Below, piece after piece: positions 1-9,372 of a stretch of DNA of 64,000 nt; positions within the stretch are counted from its first letter, which is position 1; each line of letters opens with the position of its first letter. Source of the DNA: Novosphingobium sp. (GTDB lineage Bacteria > Pseudomonadota > Alphaproteobacteria > Sphingomonadales > Sphingomonadaceae); contig NZ_JAIXPP010000009.1 of the NCBI RefSeq assembly GCF_027486195.1, positions 57,807-121,806 of the forward strand. Direction: 5' to 3'. The notes beneath the pieces were generated by a model that saw nothing but the letters and a program-made list of their open reading frames with translations, did no database searches and had not been told where the DNA came from. A program made the translations under genes and the position numbers.

Positions 1-1
1 C

Positions 2-1696
2 GATATCATGGTGCTGGTGCGGTCGCGCAAGGCGCTGGCGGGCCTCATTGTCGCACGGCTCCACGCGCGCGGGGTGCCGGTGGCGGGGGTCGACCGGTTG
101 CGGCTCGGCGCGCCGCTGGCGGTGAAGGATCTGGTCGCCGCATTGCGCTTCTGCGCGCAGCCGCTTGACGACCTCAACCTCGCTTCACTTCTGGTTTCTC
201 CGTTGGTGGGCTGGTCGCAGGACATGCTGCTGGAGCATGGCTACCGCGCCAAGGGCGTGCGTCTGTGGGATCACCTTCGGCAGACCGAGGGCCCCGCGAC
301 CTATCCGGCGCTGGAGCAGCTGCGCGGTGCGCTCGCCCGCGCCGATTTCGGCACGCCGGCGCAATTGCTGCACTGGCTGCTGGTGGGGCCGTGGCAGAGC
401 CGCTGCAAGCTGGTGGCGCGGCTCGGCGAGGAAGCCAATGATCCCATCGATGAGCTGATCAATGCCGCCATGGCCTATGCGGGCGGCCAGACGCCGAGCC
501 TTGTCGGCTTCCTGCAGTGGTTCGACGCGGGCGATGGCGAGCTGAAACGGGAGGCGGGCCAGAAGGCCGATCTTGTCCGCGTGATGACGGTGCATGGCTC
601 GAAAGGCCTGGAGGCGCCGATCGTGATCCTGGCTGATGCGGCAGCCGATCCGGACAAGTCCATGCCGCGCGGGCTGGCGCTTGAAGAACTGGTGGTGGAC
701 GAGCGGCGCAAGGTGCCGCTGCCGCCCTTGCGCAAGGGCGAACAGGCGGGGCCGGTCCGCGAAGCCGCCGAAAAGGCGGCGGCAGACGAGCGGGAAGAGC
801 ACTGGCGCCTGCTCTATGTCGCCATGACCCGTGCCGAGGAAGCGCTGTTCATCGGCGGCGCGCTGGGCAGCAAGGCGAAGGAGCCGCCGCCGGAAAGCTG
901 GTACGCGCAGCTTGCGCCGCTGTTTGGTGAGGAAGACGGTGTATGGCGCGACGATCCGATCTGGGGCGCCTCGCGTCAGTTGGGCGGGCTCGGCCCGCTC
1001 CCGGCGGCAATCGCTGCTGCGCCTCCGCCGGCTGAGCCGGACCAAGACCTGCCCGCCTGGCTTGCCGCGCCGCTCCCTACCGAGCCGCGCCCGCCGCGTC
1101 CGCTCGCGCCATCTGGGCTGGGCGAGGCGGGCGAAGCCTCCGATCCGCCTTCGCCGCCGGGGCCTGCCGCCCGAATGGCGGCGCGGCGCGGCACGCTGCT
1201 GCACAAGCTGATCGAACGCCTGCCGGAACTGCCCCCTGAAGCCCGCGCGGGGGCCGCGCGAAAGTGGCTTTCGCGCATGGCCGCCGATTTCGACGACGAT
1301 GCGCGCGAAGCCATGGCGGCGGCGGCGCTGCGCGTGCTGGGCGAACCTGCCTGGGCCGAAGTGTTCGGCGCCGGATCGCTCGCGGAAGTGCCGATTGCCG
1401 CTGTCGTCGGCGAGCGGGTGGTAAGCGGTACGCTCGACCGGTTGCTGCTGGCAGAGACCCACGTTCGCGTCGTCGATTTCAAGACCGACCGCCGCCCGCC
1501 GGAGGGCATAGCCGAGGTGCCGCTTGCCAGCCTGCGCCAGATGGCTGCCTATGTTGCTGCGCTGGAGGTGATCTATCCGGGGCGCCGCGTGGAAGCCGCT
1601 TTGCTTTACACGCACACGCCCCGGCTGATCGTGATCCCGCCCGAGGTGATCACGGCGCACAAGCCTGCCCTTCAGGCCGCGCAGGAAAGCTTTTAG
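2..1696 (+). CDS. addA: AddA, ATP-dependent helicase-nuclease subunit (5' partial)
   Basis: This is the C-terminal part of AddA, the UvrD-like helicase and nuclease subunit of the AddAB recombination complex, which resects double-strand breaks in the cytoplasm. The frame is already open at the left edge, so the true start lies upstream; about 565 residues are visible. Helicase motif V reads VMTVHGSKGLE (nt 581 onward) and motif VI reads LLYVAMTRAEEALF (about nt 809). A proline-rich linker follows. The C-terminal PD-(D/E)XK nuclease core shows GTLDRLL and VVDFKTDRR (about nt 1427-1492), then the downstream QMAAYVAAL helix typical of this nuclease fold. The catalytic Asp and Lys are present, so the nuclease looks intact. 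trxA follows 66 nt later on the same strand, a neighbourhood I associate with sphingomonads; addB would be expected upstream. Confidence 0.93.
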   Translation, partial: DIMVLVRSRKALAGLIVARLHARGVPVAGVDRLRLGAPLAVKDLVAALRFCAQPLDDLNLASLLVSPLVGWSQDMLLEHGYRAKGVRLWDHLRQTEGPATYPALEQLRGALARADFGTPAQLLHWLLVGPWQSRCKLVARLGEEANDPIDELINAAMAYAGGQTPSLVGFLQWFDAGDGELKREAGQKADLVRVMTVHGSKGLEAPIVILADAAADPDKSMPRGLALEELVVDERRKVPLPPLRKGEQAGPVREAAEKAAADEREEHWRLLYVAMTRAEEALFIGGALGSKAKEPPPESWYAQLAPLFGEEDGVWRDDPIWGASRQLGGLGPLPAAIAAAPPPAEPDQDLPAWLAAPLPTEPRPPRPLAPSGLGEAGEASDPPSPPGPAARMAARRGTLLHKLIERLPELPPEARAGAARKWLSRMAADFDDDAREAMAAAALRVLGEPAWAEVFGAGSLAEVPIAAVVGERVVSGTLDRLLLAETHVRVVDFKTDRRPPEGIAEVPLASLRQMAAYVAALEVIYPGRRVEAALLYTHTPRLIVIPPEVITAHKPALQAAQESF

Positions 1697-1762
1697 CGCT
1701 GTTTTCTTGCGCAGCGCGCCAGACCGCTTACATACCGCACCAACCCCAAGGAGTTTCCTGAT

Positions 1763-2083
1763 ATGGCCACCAAAGCCGTTACCGATGCCAGCTTCGCCGC
1801 CGATGTGCTCGGCTCTGACAAGCCCGTTCTCGTCGATTTCTGGGCGGACTGGTGCGGCCCCTGCAAGATGATCGCGCCTGCTCTGGAAGAGATTTCAGAA
1901 GAATTGGCCGACAAGGTTTCCATCGTGAAGATGGACATCATGGAAAACACCGGTGTTCCCGGCGAGATCGGCGTGCAGTCGATCCCGCTGATGGTGCTGT
2001 TCAAGGACGGCAAGCCGGTTGCCCAGAAGCTCGGTGCCGCGCCGAAGAGCCAGCTCAAGGGCTGGCTGGAGAGCGTTCTTTAA
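1763..2083 (+). CDS. trxA: Thioredoxin
   Basis: Cytoplasmic thioredoxin of 106 residues, the normal length for the family. It reduces protein disulfides with electrons from thioredoxin reductase. The active site WCGPCK sits near residues 31-36 inside the usual FWADWCGPCKM context. The cis-proline loop (QSIPLMVLF) and the C-terminal helix (KSQLKGWLESVL) are intact. The ATG is preceded by AAGGAG about 8 nt upstream, which fixes the start. It lies 66 nt after addA and 74 nt before an exported peptidase gene. There is no sign of a signal peptide, so this is the general cytoplasmic thioredoxin rather than a cytochrome-maturation homologue. Confidence 0.97.
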   Translation: MATKAVTDASFAADVLGSDKPVLVDFWADWCGPCKMIAPALEEISEELADKVSIVKMDIMENTGVPGEIGVQSIPLMVLFKDGKPVAQKLGAAPKSQLKGWLESVL

Positions 2084-2157
2084 GACACCGGGTTGGCAAG
2101 GCGCGAGCGGGGTGCAAGACTGTACGTCTGCACCCCTGCTCCCGGAGCCTCACCTTG

Positions 2158-3789
2158 ATGCCGACCCTTCCTGATCGCCGCTTTGCCGTTTTGCTTGCGG
2201 CCGGCCTGCTTGCTTCTGCCGCGCCGCTGACCGCACAGGCCGCGCCTGATGGCGAAAACGCTGCGATTGCCCGCATCATCGATGAAGGCATGAACCGCAG
2301 CGAGGCGATGACCACCGCCTCCGCGCTGATGGACCGCATAGGGCCGCGCCTCACCAATTCCGAGAACCATCGCAAGGCGGAGAGCTGGGCGATGGAGCAG
2401 ATGCGCAAGCAGGGACTTGCCAATATCCATGTCGAGCCGTTCGATTTCGGGCTCGGATGGAATCTCGACAGCTATTCGGTGGCGATGGTCAGCCCGCGCG
2501 TGCTGCCGCTCACCGCCATACCGGTCGCTTGGTCGCCGGCCACTGCCGGAACCGTGCGCGCGTCGGTCGTGATCGCGCCGATGTCGCGCGAGGAGCACTT
2601 TGCCGAGTGGAAGGGCAAGCTGGCCGGCAAGATCGTGCTGGTTTCGCTGCCCGGGCAGACGAGCGAGAGCAAGGGGCCGGTCTTCCAGCGCTATACCGAC
2701 GCAGAGATTGCCGAGCTCGATACCTATACCAAACCGGCGTTCGATCCTGACGCGACGGCGCTGCAAGTCCGCAATCGCCGTTTTCTGGGCAAGCTCGCCG
2801 CATTCCTCAAGGCCGAGGGCGCAGTGGCGCTGGTCAAGATGAGCTACCGCGATGGCAAGCTGATCCACGGCGAGGGCTATGATTTCCAGCCCGGCGATAC
2901 TCTTGCGGTTCCGGCGATCGAACTGGCGCAAGAGGACTATCGCAGGCTCGTGCGCCTCGCCAAGACGGGCGCAGCGCCTGAGATCGCGATTTCCGTGGCG
3001 GCCCGCTACGACGAAAGCAACTTGCGCGCAGAGAACGTGGTGGCCGAAATCCCCGGCAGCGATCCCAAGGCCGGCTATGTCATGGCTGGTGCGCATTTCG
3101 ACAGCTGGATCGCGGGTGACGGCGCCAATGACAACGGCGCGGGCAGCGTGACGGTGCTCGAGGCCGCGCGCCTGATTGCCAAGCTCGGCGTGAAGCCGAA
3201 GCGCACGATCCGCTTCGTGCTGTGGAGCGGCGAAGAGCAGGGCCTGCTGGGCAGCCGCGCCTATATCGAGCAGCACCTTGCGACCCGCCCGGTCGATCCC
3301 GCGCTCAAGGGCATCGATTCCTATGCGGCATGGCGCAATGCCTTCCCGATCACGCCGAAGCCGGAATACAGCCAGCTCAAGGCCTATTTCAACATGGACA
3401 ACGGCTCGGGCCGGTTCCGGGGCATCTACAGCGAGGGCAATCTCGGCGCTGAAAAGCTGCTCAAGGAATGGCTCAGCCCGTTTGACATGCTGGGTGCGGA
3501 CAAGCTGGTGGTGAGCAAGACCGGCGGCACCGACCATGTGTTCATGCAGGCGATCGGGCTGCCGGGCTACCAGTTCATCCAGGACCCGCTGGATTACGAC
3601 AGCCGCGTCCACCACTCCAACCTCGATACCGTGGACCACATGCGCGCCGACGACATGCGGCAGGCGGCGGTGGTCATGGCGGGCATGCTGTGGCAGGCCG
3701 CCAACAGCGACAAGGAACTGCCGCGCGCCGTGCTGCCGAGCCAGCCTGCGCCGACTGATCCGTTCAAGGTGCGTGATCCCTCGCAGTAA
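2158..3789 (+). CDS. Exported M28-family metallopeptidase
   Basis: Probable zinc aminopeptidase or carboxypeptidase of family M28, 543 residues, exported to the periplasm. The open frame extends further upstream, but the start at 2158 gives a classic signal peptide (MPTLPDRRFAVLLAAGLLAS, cleavage near TAQAAP) and has CCGGAG about 10 nt upstream. After a PA-like insert, the catalytic domain shows the expected zinc ligands: His313 in AHFDSW, the bridging Asp325 in GDGANDNGAG, Glu359-Glu360 in WSGEEQGLLG, Asp414 in NMDNGSG, and His486 in VHHSNLDT. All key residues are present, so it should be active. The substrate cannot be told from sequence. The stop is 4 nt from the convergent inositol-monophosphatase-family gene, leaving no room for a separate terminator. 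Confidence 0.92.
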   Translation: MPTLPDRRFAVLLAAGLLASAAPLTAQAAPDGENAAIARIIDEGMNRSEAMTTASALMDRIGPRLTNSENHRKAESWAMEQMRKQGLANIHVEPFDFGLGWNLDSYSVAMVSPRVLPLTAIPVAWSPATAGTVRASVVIAPMSREEHFAEWKGKLAGKIVLVSLPGQTSESKGPVFQRYTDAEIAELDTYTKPAFDPDATALQVRNRRFLGKLAAFLKAEGAVALVKMSYRDGKLIHGEGYDFQPGDTLAVPAIELAQEDYRRLVRLAKTGAAPEIAISVAARYDESNLRAENVVAEIPGSDPKAGYVMAGAHFDSWIAGDGANDNGAGSVTVLEAARLIAKLGVKPKRTIRFVLWSGEEQGLLGSRAYIEQHLATRPVDPALKGIDSYAAWRNAFPITPKPEYSQLKAYFNMDNGSGRFRGIYSEGNLGAEKLLKEWLSPFDMLGADKLVVSKTGGTDHVFMQAIGLPGYQFIQDPLDYDSRVHHSNLDTVDHMRADDMRQAAVVMAGMLWQAANSDKELPRAVLPSQPAPTDPFKVRDPSQ

Positions 3790-3793
3790 GCGC

Positions 3794-4600
3794 CTAGTCG
3801 GCGGCGCTGCTGCGCTTCACAAACTCTTCGAACAGCGCGGGTGAAGAGGCTGCAAACAGGCCTTTTTGCCCGTGCTGGTCGGTGCGGTAGGGTGAGCCGT
3901 CCGGCCGCGCGGCCATGCCGCCCGCTTCGTTGACGAAGAGCACGCCGGCCGCGTGGTCCCACGGTAGGGTCCTCTCGAACACCGAGATATCGTTCACGCC
4001 CAGCACGAGGCGGGGATACTGTTCGGCCGCGCAGCGCGGGATATCGACAAGCGTGTACCATGGCGCGATCCGAGCCTGTACGGCGGCGCGCTGGGCGGAA
4101 TCGAGGAACACGGTGCTGATGGCGGCGATGGGCGGCGTCTGGCCGGTGGGCCGGGCCGTGATGCGTTCGCCGTTTACGAGGGCACCCGTGCCCAGATGCG
4201 CGATGCATAGCCGGTCTTGCAGCGGATCGTAAATCCACCCGCTTTGCGTCACGCCGCCATCGCTAAGCGCAAGAATGATGCCGAAGGGCGGCTTGCCGGC
4301 GGCGAAATTGTTGGTGCCATCCACCGGATCGATAATCCAGCACAGCCCGCTATCGAGCCGCGCGGAAAGTGCAGGATCGGCATGAACCGCTTCCTCGCCG
4401 ACAATCGCGGCCTCGGGCATGATCGCGGCAAGACCCTCTGCCAGCATGACTTCCGCTTCGGTATCGGCAATCGTCACCATGTCGTTTGCCGCCTTGGCGA
4501 TGACTTCATGCGCGGCGAGCGTCTGATAGCGCGGCAGGATCGCTTCGGCGGCAACGCGCCGCATCAGCGCGGCAACGGCGGTGTCCAGTGCAGCGCTCAT
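3794..4600 (-). CDS. Inositol monophosphatase family protein (possible histidinol-phosphatase)
   Basis: Mg2+-dependent phosphatase of the IMPase/FBPase superfamily, 268 residues. Visible metal-site motifs are Glu70 in VGEEAV, Asp91 and Asp94 in the signature WIIDPVDGTNNF, and Asp215 in PWDHAAGVLFVNEAGG. All are intact. An in-frame start 54 nt further upstream exists, but the ATG at 4600 overlaps the argJ stop in an ATGA junction, which argues for translational coupling and fixes the start. Substrates of family members include inositol phosphates, histidinol phosphate (HisN), 3'-phosphoadenosine phosphate and fructose bisphosphate. Coupling to an arginine biosynthesis gene makes an amino-acid role such as HisN attractive, but that is inference only. 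Confidence 0.88.
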   Translation of the reverse strand: MSAALDTAVAALMRRVAAEAILPRYQTLAAHEVIAKAANDMVTIADTEAEVMLAEGLAAIMPEAAIVGEEAVHADPALSARLDSGLCWIIDPVDGTNNFAAGKPPFGIILALSDGGVTQSGWIYDPLQDRLCIAHLGTGALVNGERITARPTGQTPPIAAISTVFLDSAQRAAVQARIAPWYTLVDIPRCAAEQYPRLVLGVNDISVFERTLPWDHAAGVLFVNEAGGMAARPDGSPYRTDQHGQKGLFAASSPALFEEFVKRSSAAD

Positions 4601-5823
4601 GAGCGGTAATCGGCGTTGATCGCGATGTAGCCGTGAGTGAGATCGCACGTCCACACGGTGGCACGGCCTTCGCCGAGGCCGAGATCGACCTCGATGGTGA
4701 TCTCCTGCCCCTTGAGATGCGCGGCGACGGGTGCCTCGTCGTAATCAGCGAGCGGCTGGCCCTCGCGCGCGGCCCAGGTGCCACCGAAGCCGATCGAGAG
4801 GCGGTCGCGGTCCGCTGGTTCGCCCGCCTTGCCGACCGCCATGACTACGCGGCCCCAATTGGCATCCTCGCCAGCAATCGCGGTCTTCACCAGCGGCGAA
4901 TTGGCAATGGCGAGGCCGACGCGGCGCGCGCTTTCGTCGCTCACCGCGCCGCTGACGGTGACTGCGATGAACTTCTGCGCGCCTTCTCCATCACGCACCA
5001 CAAGGTGTGCGAGCTGGCGGCAGACATCGTGGAGCGCGGCGGCAAAGGCATTGGCGCCGGGGCTGTCTGCCGAGGCGAGCGGAGTATTGCCCGCAGCGCC
5101 GGTGGCGAAGGCCAGCACGGTGTCGCTGGTCGAGGTGTCGCTGTCGACCGTGATGCAGGAGAACGTGCGCCGGTTGGCATCCGACAGGCAGGCCTGCAGG
5201 AAAGCGGGATCAACCGCCGCATCGGTGAAGACATAGCCCAACATCGTCGCCATATCGGGCGCGATCATGCCCGAGCCCTTGATGATGGCGCTGAGCGTAA
5301 CCTTGACGTCGCCGACCATGGCCGTGGCAGTCGCGCCCTTGGCGAACGTATCGGTGGTGCCGATGGTGTTGGCAGCCTCTTCCCACGAGCAGGGCTGAGC
5401 GCGCAGCGCAGCCTCGATGCCCGCACGGGCCTTTTCCTTGGGCAGCGGCACGCCGATCACGCCGGTAGAGGAAACGAACACCTCCTCACGCGCGCAGCCG
5501 AGGTGGCCTGCGACTTGCTCCATGATCGCCTCGACCGCCTCGCGCCCGCGGTATCCGGTGAAGGCATTGGAATTGCCGGCATTGACCACCAGCGCCCGCG
5601 CGCGGCCCTGCGCGACGTTCTGGCGGCCGAGTTCGACTTCTGACGAGCAGCAGACATTGCGGGTGAACACACCGGCAACTGCGGTGCCCTCGGCCAGCTC
5701 CACGAACGTCAGATCGCAGCGACCCCAGTCCTTGTACCCGGCGCGGGCGATGCGCGGAGTGGCACCGGCGATGGCCGGAAGCGCGGGGAAGGGCTGAGCG
5801 AGGGGAGAGCGATCATGGGCCAT
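4597..5823 (-). CDS. argJ: ArgJ, bifunctional glutamate N-acetyltransferase / amino-acid acetyltransferase
   Basis: Cytoplasmic arginine biosynthesis enzyme of 408 residues that transfers acetyl from N-acetylornithine to glutamate (and from acetyl-CoA in bifunctional forms). ArgJ is made as a proenzyme that cuts itself before a conserved Thr, here Thr193 in PDMATMLGYVF, giving alpha and beta chains. The oxyanion-hole region is visible as SSTGVIGVPLP near residues 118-128. The C-terminus contains the beta-chain segments EDANWGRVVMAVGK and AINADYRS. A 33-residue Arg/Ala-rich upstream extension is open, but the start at 5823 gives the usual family length and N-terminus. Its TGA overlaps the ATG of the phosphatase gene downstream. 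It is transcribed away from the small exported ORF and secA. Confidence 0.95.
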   Translation of the reverse strand: MAHDRSPLAQPFPALPAIAGATPRIARAGYKDWGRCDLTFVELAEGTAVAGVFTRNVCCSSEVELGRQNVAQGRARALVVNAGNSNAFTGYRGREAVEAIMEQVAGHLGCAREEVFVSSTGVIGVPLPKEKARAGIEAALRAQPCSWEEAANTIGTTDTFAKGATATAMVGDVKVTLSAIIKGSGMIAPDMATMLGYVFTDAAVDPAFLQACLSDANRRTFSCITVDSDTSTSDTVLAFATGAAGNTPLASADSPGANAFAAALHDVCRQLAHLVVRDGEGAQKFIAVTVSGAVSDESARRVGLAIANSPLVKTAIAGEDANWGRVVMAVGKAGEPADRDRLSIGFGGTWAAREGQPLADYDEAPVAAHLKGQEITIEVDLGLGEGRATVWTCDLTHGYIAINADYRS

Positions 5824-5940
5824 AGCTGCGGCCCTAGCGCGGGCGGCGGCGCGCTTCAATCGCTGTGGCAAGCGGCGCGGCTTGCAATAATTCTTCGCCG
5901 TGGAGGTGGACCTTCGCGGCAAATCGCCCTATCTGCGCCG

Positions 5941-6204
5941 ATGATGCGGCTCCTGCTCGTCCTTCTTGCCCTTCTTTCCGGCCTCTCGCTTTCCGAGGTG
6001 GGGTTTTCTACTGCGCGTTCGGAAGTCGTGGGTGCGGCGGCTGGCACGGTGTTCGTGGCCAGTCAGGAGCGCAAGGCTGAAACGGGTCTCAGCAAGGCAC
6101 AGCGGCCTGCGTGCGAACAGCGCACAATCCGCACTATGGTGCTCCCGGCTCTCGCGTTCATCCACGCGATCAGCATCAGCATCTGGGACCGTCCGCGCGA
6201 ATAG
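5941..6204 (+). CDS. Small exported protein upstream of secA
   Basis: Protein of 87 residues with a strongly hydrophobic N-terminus (MMRLLLVLLALLSGLSLSE) that looks like a signal sequence or anchor. I recognise no domain. It starts at tandem ATG codons with no clear Shine-Dalgarno sequence. It ends 96 nt before secA on the same strand, with the C-terminal residues HAISISIWDRPRE. To my knowledge small ORFs of this kind precede secA in other sphingomonads. The codons for the last residues overlap one arm of a perfect 10-bp inverted repeat (6190-6199 with 6239-6248). A role as a secretion monitor controlling secA, like SecM, is speculative but fits the position, the signal sequence and the hairpin. 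Confidence 0.6.
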   Translation: MMRLLLVLLALLSGLSLSEVGFSTARSEVVGAAAGTVFVASQERKAETGLSKAQRPACEQRTIRTMVLPALAFIHAISISIWDRPRE

Positions 6205-6248
6205 CGCGCCGCGTTCGATACCAATCCCGCTCCGCCAACGCGCGGACG
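6190..6248 (+). promoter_or_regulatory. Perfect 10-bp inverted repeat between small ORF and secA
   Basis: CGTCCGCGCG (6190-6199) is the exact reverse complement of CGCGCGGACG (6239-6248). The left arm covers the last sense codons of the small exported ORF, whose TAG stop is at 6202-6204; the right arm lies 52 nt before the secA ATG. A ribosome at the end of the small ORF would occlude the left arm. There is no T tract, so a simple intrinsic terminator is unlikely. Regulation of secA translation is an inference. Confidence 0.5.
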
Positions 6249-6300
6249 CCTGACCTGCGCGGCCATTTCGCGCACCCCATTTCACAACAGGAATCCAGCC

Positions 6301-9033
6301 ATGCTCGGCAGCATTGCCAAGGCCATCTTCGGGTCGTCCAACGATCGCTACGTCAAGTCGCTCGACAAGATCGTGCGCGCCATCGCCGCTTATGAGCCCG
6401 AGATGCAGGCGCTCAGCGATGAGGAACTGCAGGGCCAGACGGCCAAGCTGCGCGCGCAGCTCGAAGCCGGCAAGACGCTCGACGACATTCTCCCCGAAGC
6501 CTTTGCCACCTGCCGCGAGGCTTCGCGCCGCGTGCTGGGCATGCGCCACTTCGATGTGCAGATGATCGGCGGCATCGTGCTCCACCGCGGCGAGATCGCG
6601 GAAATGCGCACGGGCGAGGGCAAGACGCTCGTGGCGACGCTCGCCTCCTACCTCAACGCGATCGAGGGCAAGGGCGTCCACGTCGTCACCGTCAACGACT
6701 ATCTCGCCAAGCGCGACGCGGAATGGATGGGCCAGATCCACAAGTTCCTCGGCCTCACCGTCGGCGTGATCGTGCCCAATATGAACGAGTACGAGCGACG
6801 GCAGGCCTATGAGGCCGATATCACCTACGCCACCAACAACGAGCTCGGCTTCGATTACCTGCGCGACAACATGAAGCACGAGCGCAGCCAGATGGTGCAC
6901 CGCCCGTTCAATTTCGCCGTCGTCGATGAGGTGGACTCTATCCTGATCGACGAAGCGCGCACGCCGCTGATCATTTCCGGCCCGACCGACGACAAGAGCG
7001 AGCTTTATGTCTCGGTCGATGCGGTGGTGAAGCAGATCGATCCTTCGCTCTACGAGGCGGACGAGAAGACCAAGAACATCTCGCTGACGGAAGACGGGGT
7101 CGAGTGGGTCGAGCGCAGGCTGGAGGACGCCGGGCTGCTGGTCGGCTCGAACCTCTATGACGTCGAGAATACCATGGTGGTCCACCACCTTGATCAGGCG
7201 CTCAAGGCCAATGTCATGTTCAAACGTGACATCGACTACATCGTGAAGGACGACAAGGTCGTCATCATCGACGAGTTCACCGGCCGCATGATGGACGGGC
7301 GGCGCTGGTCGAACGGTCTGCACCAGGCGGTGGAAGCCAAGGAAGGCGTGCAGATCGAGCCCGAGAACCAGACGATGGCCTCTATCACCTTCCAGAACTA
7401 CTTCCGCATGTATCCCAAGCTTTCGGGCATGACCGGCACCGCCGCCACCGAGGCGCCGGAATTCTTCGACATCTACAAGATGAACGTCGTCACCATTCCG
7501 ACCAACGTGCCGGTGCAGCGCCGTGACGAGGAAGACGAGTTCTACAAGAACACGGCTGACAAATTCCAGGCCATCGCGAAGCTGATCCGCGAGCGTTACG
7601 AGAGCGGACAGCCGGTGCTCGTCGGCACGGTCTCGATTGAAAAGTCGGAAATGCTGTCTGAATTCCTCAATAAGGAAGGTGTGAAGCACAACGTGCTCAA
7701 TGCGCGCTTCCACGAGATGGAGGCCCATATCGTGGCGCAGGCCGGACGGCTCGGTGCGGTGACGATCGCCACCAACATGGCCGGGCGCGGCACCGACATC
7801 CAGCTCGGCGGCAATTCCGAGTTCCGCATCGAGGATGAGCTGCGCGATGTGCCCGAGGGGCCGGAGCGCGAGGCGGGGATTGCCCGGATCAAGGCAGAAG
7901 TCGCCGAGGAAAAGGCCAAGGTGCTCGCCGCTGGCGGCCTTTGCGTGATCGGCACGGAACGGCACGAAAGCCGCCGCATCGACAACCAGTTGCGCGGCCG
8001 TTCGGGCCGTCAGGGCGATCCGGGTCTCTCGAAGTTCTACCTTTGCCTCGAGGACGACCTGCTGCGCATCTTCGGGCCGGACACGCTGTTTTCCCGCATG
8101 ATGAACTCCAACCTTGCCGACGGCGAGGCGATCGGGTCGCGCTGGCTCTCCAAGGCGATCGAGACCGCGCAGAAGAAGGTCGAGGCGCGCAACTACGACG
8201 TGCGTAAGCAGGTTGTCGAATACGACAACGTGATGAATGACCAGCGCAAGGTGATCTACGAGCAGCGCGCCGACATCATGGACGCCGAGGCGGTGGATGA
8301 TGTCGTGCTCGACATGCGTCAGGACACGATCAACGCCGTCGTCGCCGACGCCTGCCCGCCGGGGTCCTATCCCGAGCAGTGGAATGTTGCCAGCCTCGCA
8401 GAGCGCGTGGACCACGTGCTGGGTCTTGAATTGCCGCTCGATGCCTGGCTTGAGGAAGAAGGCCTGGAGCCCGAAACCATCGAGGAGCGTATCACTGCGC
8501 TTGCCGAGGCGAAGATGGCGGCCAAGCTGGAAACCGTCGATCCGGCATCGTGGCGCAATCTCGAGAAGTCGGTGCTGCTCGAGCGGCTCGACCACCACTG
8601 GAAGGAGCATCTGGCAACGCTCGACGCGCTGCGCCAGGTGGTGTTCCTGCGCGCCTATGCGCAAAAGACGCCGATCAACGAATACAAGCAGGAAGCCTTC
8701 GGTCTGTTCGAGAAGATGCTCGAAGTGATCCGCGAGGATGTGACCCGCATTCTCATGACGAGCGAAATCCGCATGGGGCCGCCTGAAGACTTCCAGCTGC
8801 CTGAACTGCCCGATTTCCTGACCAGCCATCTCGACCCGTTGACCGGCGACGACGATGCCCGTGCGGTGCCGACTGGACAGCTGTTCGGTACCTTCACGCC
8901 GCCGATGGCAGGCTCGGGCGCGCCTGCACCCGCAGGGACGGACCCCTATGCCGGGATGGACATCAGCCGCAATGCGCCCTGTCCGTGCGGTTCAGGCCAG
9001 AAGTACAAGCACTGCCACGGTACGCTGGCCTGA
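6301..9033 (+). CDS. secA: SecA, preprotein translocase motor ATPase
   Basis: Full-length SecA (910 residues), the cytoplasmic and membrane-associated ATPase that drives proteins through SecYEG. The Walker A sequence MRTGEGKT is at residues 102-109, exactly the classical position. The [19 protein letters not shown] segment supplies the DEAD-like Walker B region. NMAGRGTDI and the [12 protein letters not shown] arginine-finger region are intact. The C-terminus has the zinc-binding SEC-C motif ([14 protein letters not shown]) for SecB and phospholipid contact, so the protein is complete. ACAGGAAT precedes the ATG by about 8 nt. The upstream small exported ORF and the hairpin between them suggest secretion-responsive control. 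Confidence 0.98.
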   Translation: MLGSIAKAIFGSSNDRYVKSLDKIVRAIAAYEPEMQALSDEELQGQTAKLRAQLEAGKTLDDILPEAFATCREASRRVLGMRHFDVQMIGGIVLHRGEIAEMRTGEGKTLVATLASYLNAIEGKGVHVVTVNDYLAKRDAEWMGQIHKFLGLTVGVIVPNMNEYERRQAYEADITYATNNELGFDYLRDNMKHERSQMVHRPFNFAVVDEVDSILIDEARTPLIISGPTDDKSELYVSVDAVVKQIDPSLYEADEKTKNISLTEDGVEWVERRLEDAGLLVGSNLYDVENTMVVHHLDQALKANVMFKRDIDYIVKDDKVVIIDEFTGRMMDGRRWSNGLHQAVEAKEGVQIEPENQTMASITFQNYFRMYPKLSGMTGTAATEAPEFFDIYKMNVVTIPTNVPVQRRDEEDEFYKNTADKFQAIAKLIRERYESGQPVLVGTVSIEKSEMLSEFLNKEGVKHNVLNARFHEMEAHIVAQAGRLGAVTIATNMAGRGTDIQLGGNSEFRIEDELRDVPEGPEREAGIARIKAEVAEEKAKVLAAGGLCVIGTERHESRRIDNQLRGRSGRQGDPGLSKFYLCLEDDLLRIFGPDTLFSRMMNSNLADGEAIGSRWLSKAIETAQKKVEARNYDVRKQVVEYDNVMNDQRKVIYEQRADIMDAEAVDDVVLDMRQDTINAVVADACPPGSYPEQWNVASLAERVDHVLGLELPLDAWLEEEGLEPETIEERITALAEAKMAAKLETVDPASWRNLEKSVLLERLDHHWKEHLATLDALRQVVFLRAYAQKTPINEYKQEAFGLFEKMLEVIREDVTRILMTSEIRMGPPEDFQLPELPDFLTSHLDPLTGDDDARAVPTGQLFGTFTPPMAGSGAPAPAGTDPYAGMDISRNAPCPCGSGQKYKHCHGTLA

Positions 9034-9043
9034 CCGGGCGCAC

Positions 9044-9075
9044 TTCCATCACGCGAGCACCTTCGTGTGATGGAA
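9044..9075 (+). terminator. Hairpin just after secA
   Basis: TTCCATCAC (9044-9052) pairs perfectly with GTGATGGAA (9067-9075). A G-U pair and two further pairs extend the stem to about 12 bp, closing an 8-nt loop. It begins 10 nt after the secA stop. There is no T run on the plus strand, so it may end transcription only with Rho, or may mainly protect the secA mRNA 3' end. Confidence 0.45.
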
Positions 9076-9372
9076 AAGAAGCCTGATCCAAAGACCTGTT
9101 ATCGGACGATTTTGATCCGATGGGGGTATGGCTCATTCCGGGTGATGGATGGCCCGGATGCGCCTTTGAAGGCGTGTTCGGGCCATATTGGGCTGCGAGC
9201 CGAGTCGATCCGAACATTGTTCCGCTTTGGCGCAGCTTGGGAAAAATTGGATTTAAAACAGCATCTTGGCGATGCCCTAAAGCGTTTGACTCGCAGTCTC
9301 GCCGCTTGCTACGCGGAACTGAACCAGAACAGTGGGGCCGCGACGACCGCAGCAGGGAAGATTGGGGCCTCG
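9076..9372. other. Intergenic region before the TPS-CHAT operon
   Basis: About 300 nt between the secA hairpin and the transporter start. The transporter frame is open through it, but the translation has no recognisable domain and lacks any signal peptide at its own N-terminus, so I read it as untranslated leader and promoter space. It includes an AT-richer patch (about 9240-9262) that could hold the operon promoter, but I cannot assign -35 and -10 boxes with confidence. Confidence 0.4.

Noticed and set aside
2084..2157. Longer start for the M28 peptidase overlapping trxA
   Set aside because: The open frame upstream runs through trxA in another frame and hides the clear signal peptide that begins at 2158.
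5929..8829. 966-residue open frame antisense to secA
   Set aside because: It is a shadow of secA in GC-rich DNA: no domain, His/Arg/Leu-rich composition, and no ribosome-binding site.
9067..9372. N-terminal extension of the TpsB frame
   Set aside because: It would put about 100 residues before the signal peptide and begins inside the hairpin after secA; the ATG at 9373 is a better start.
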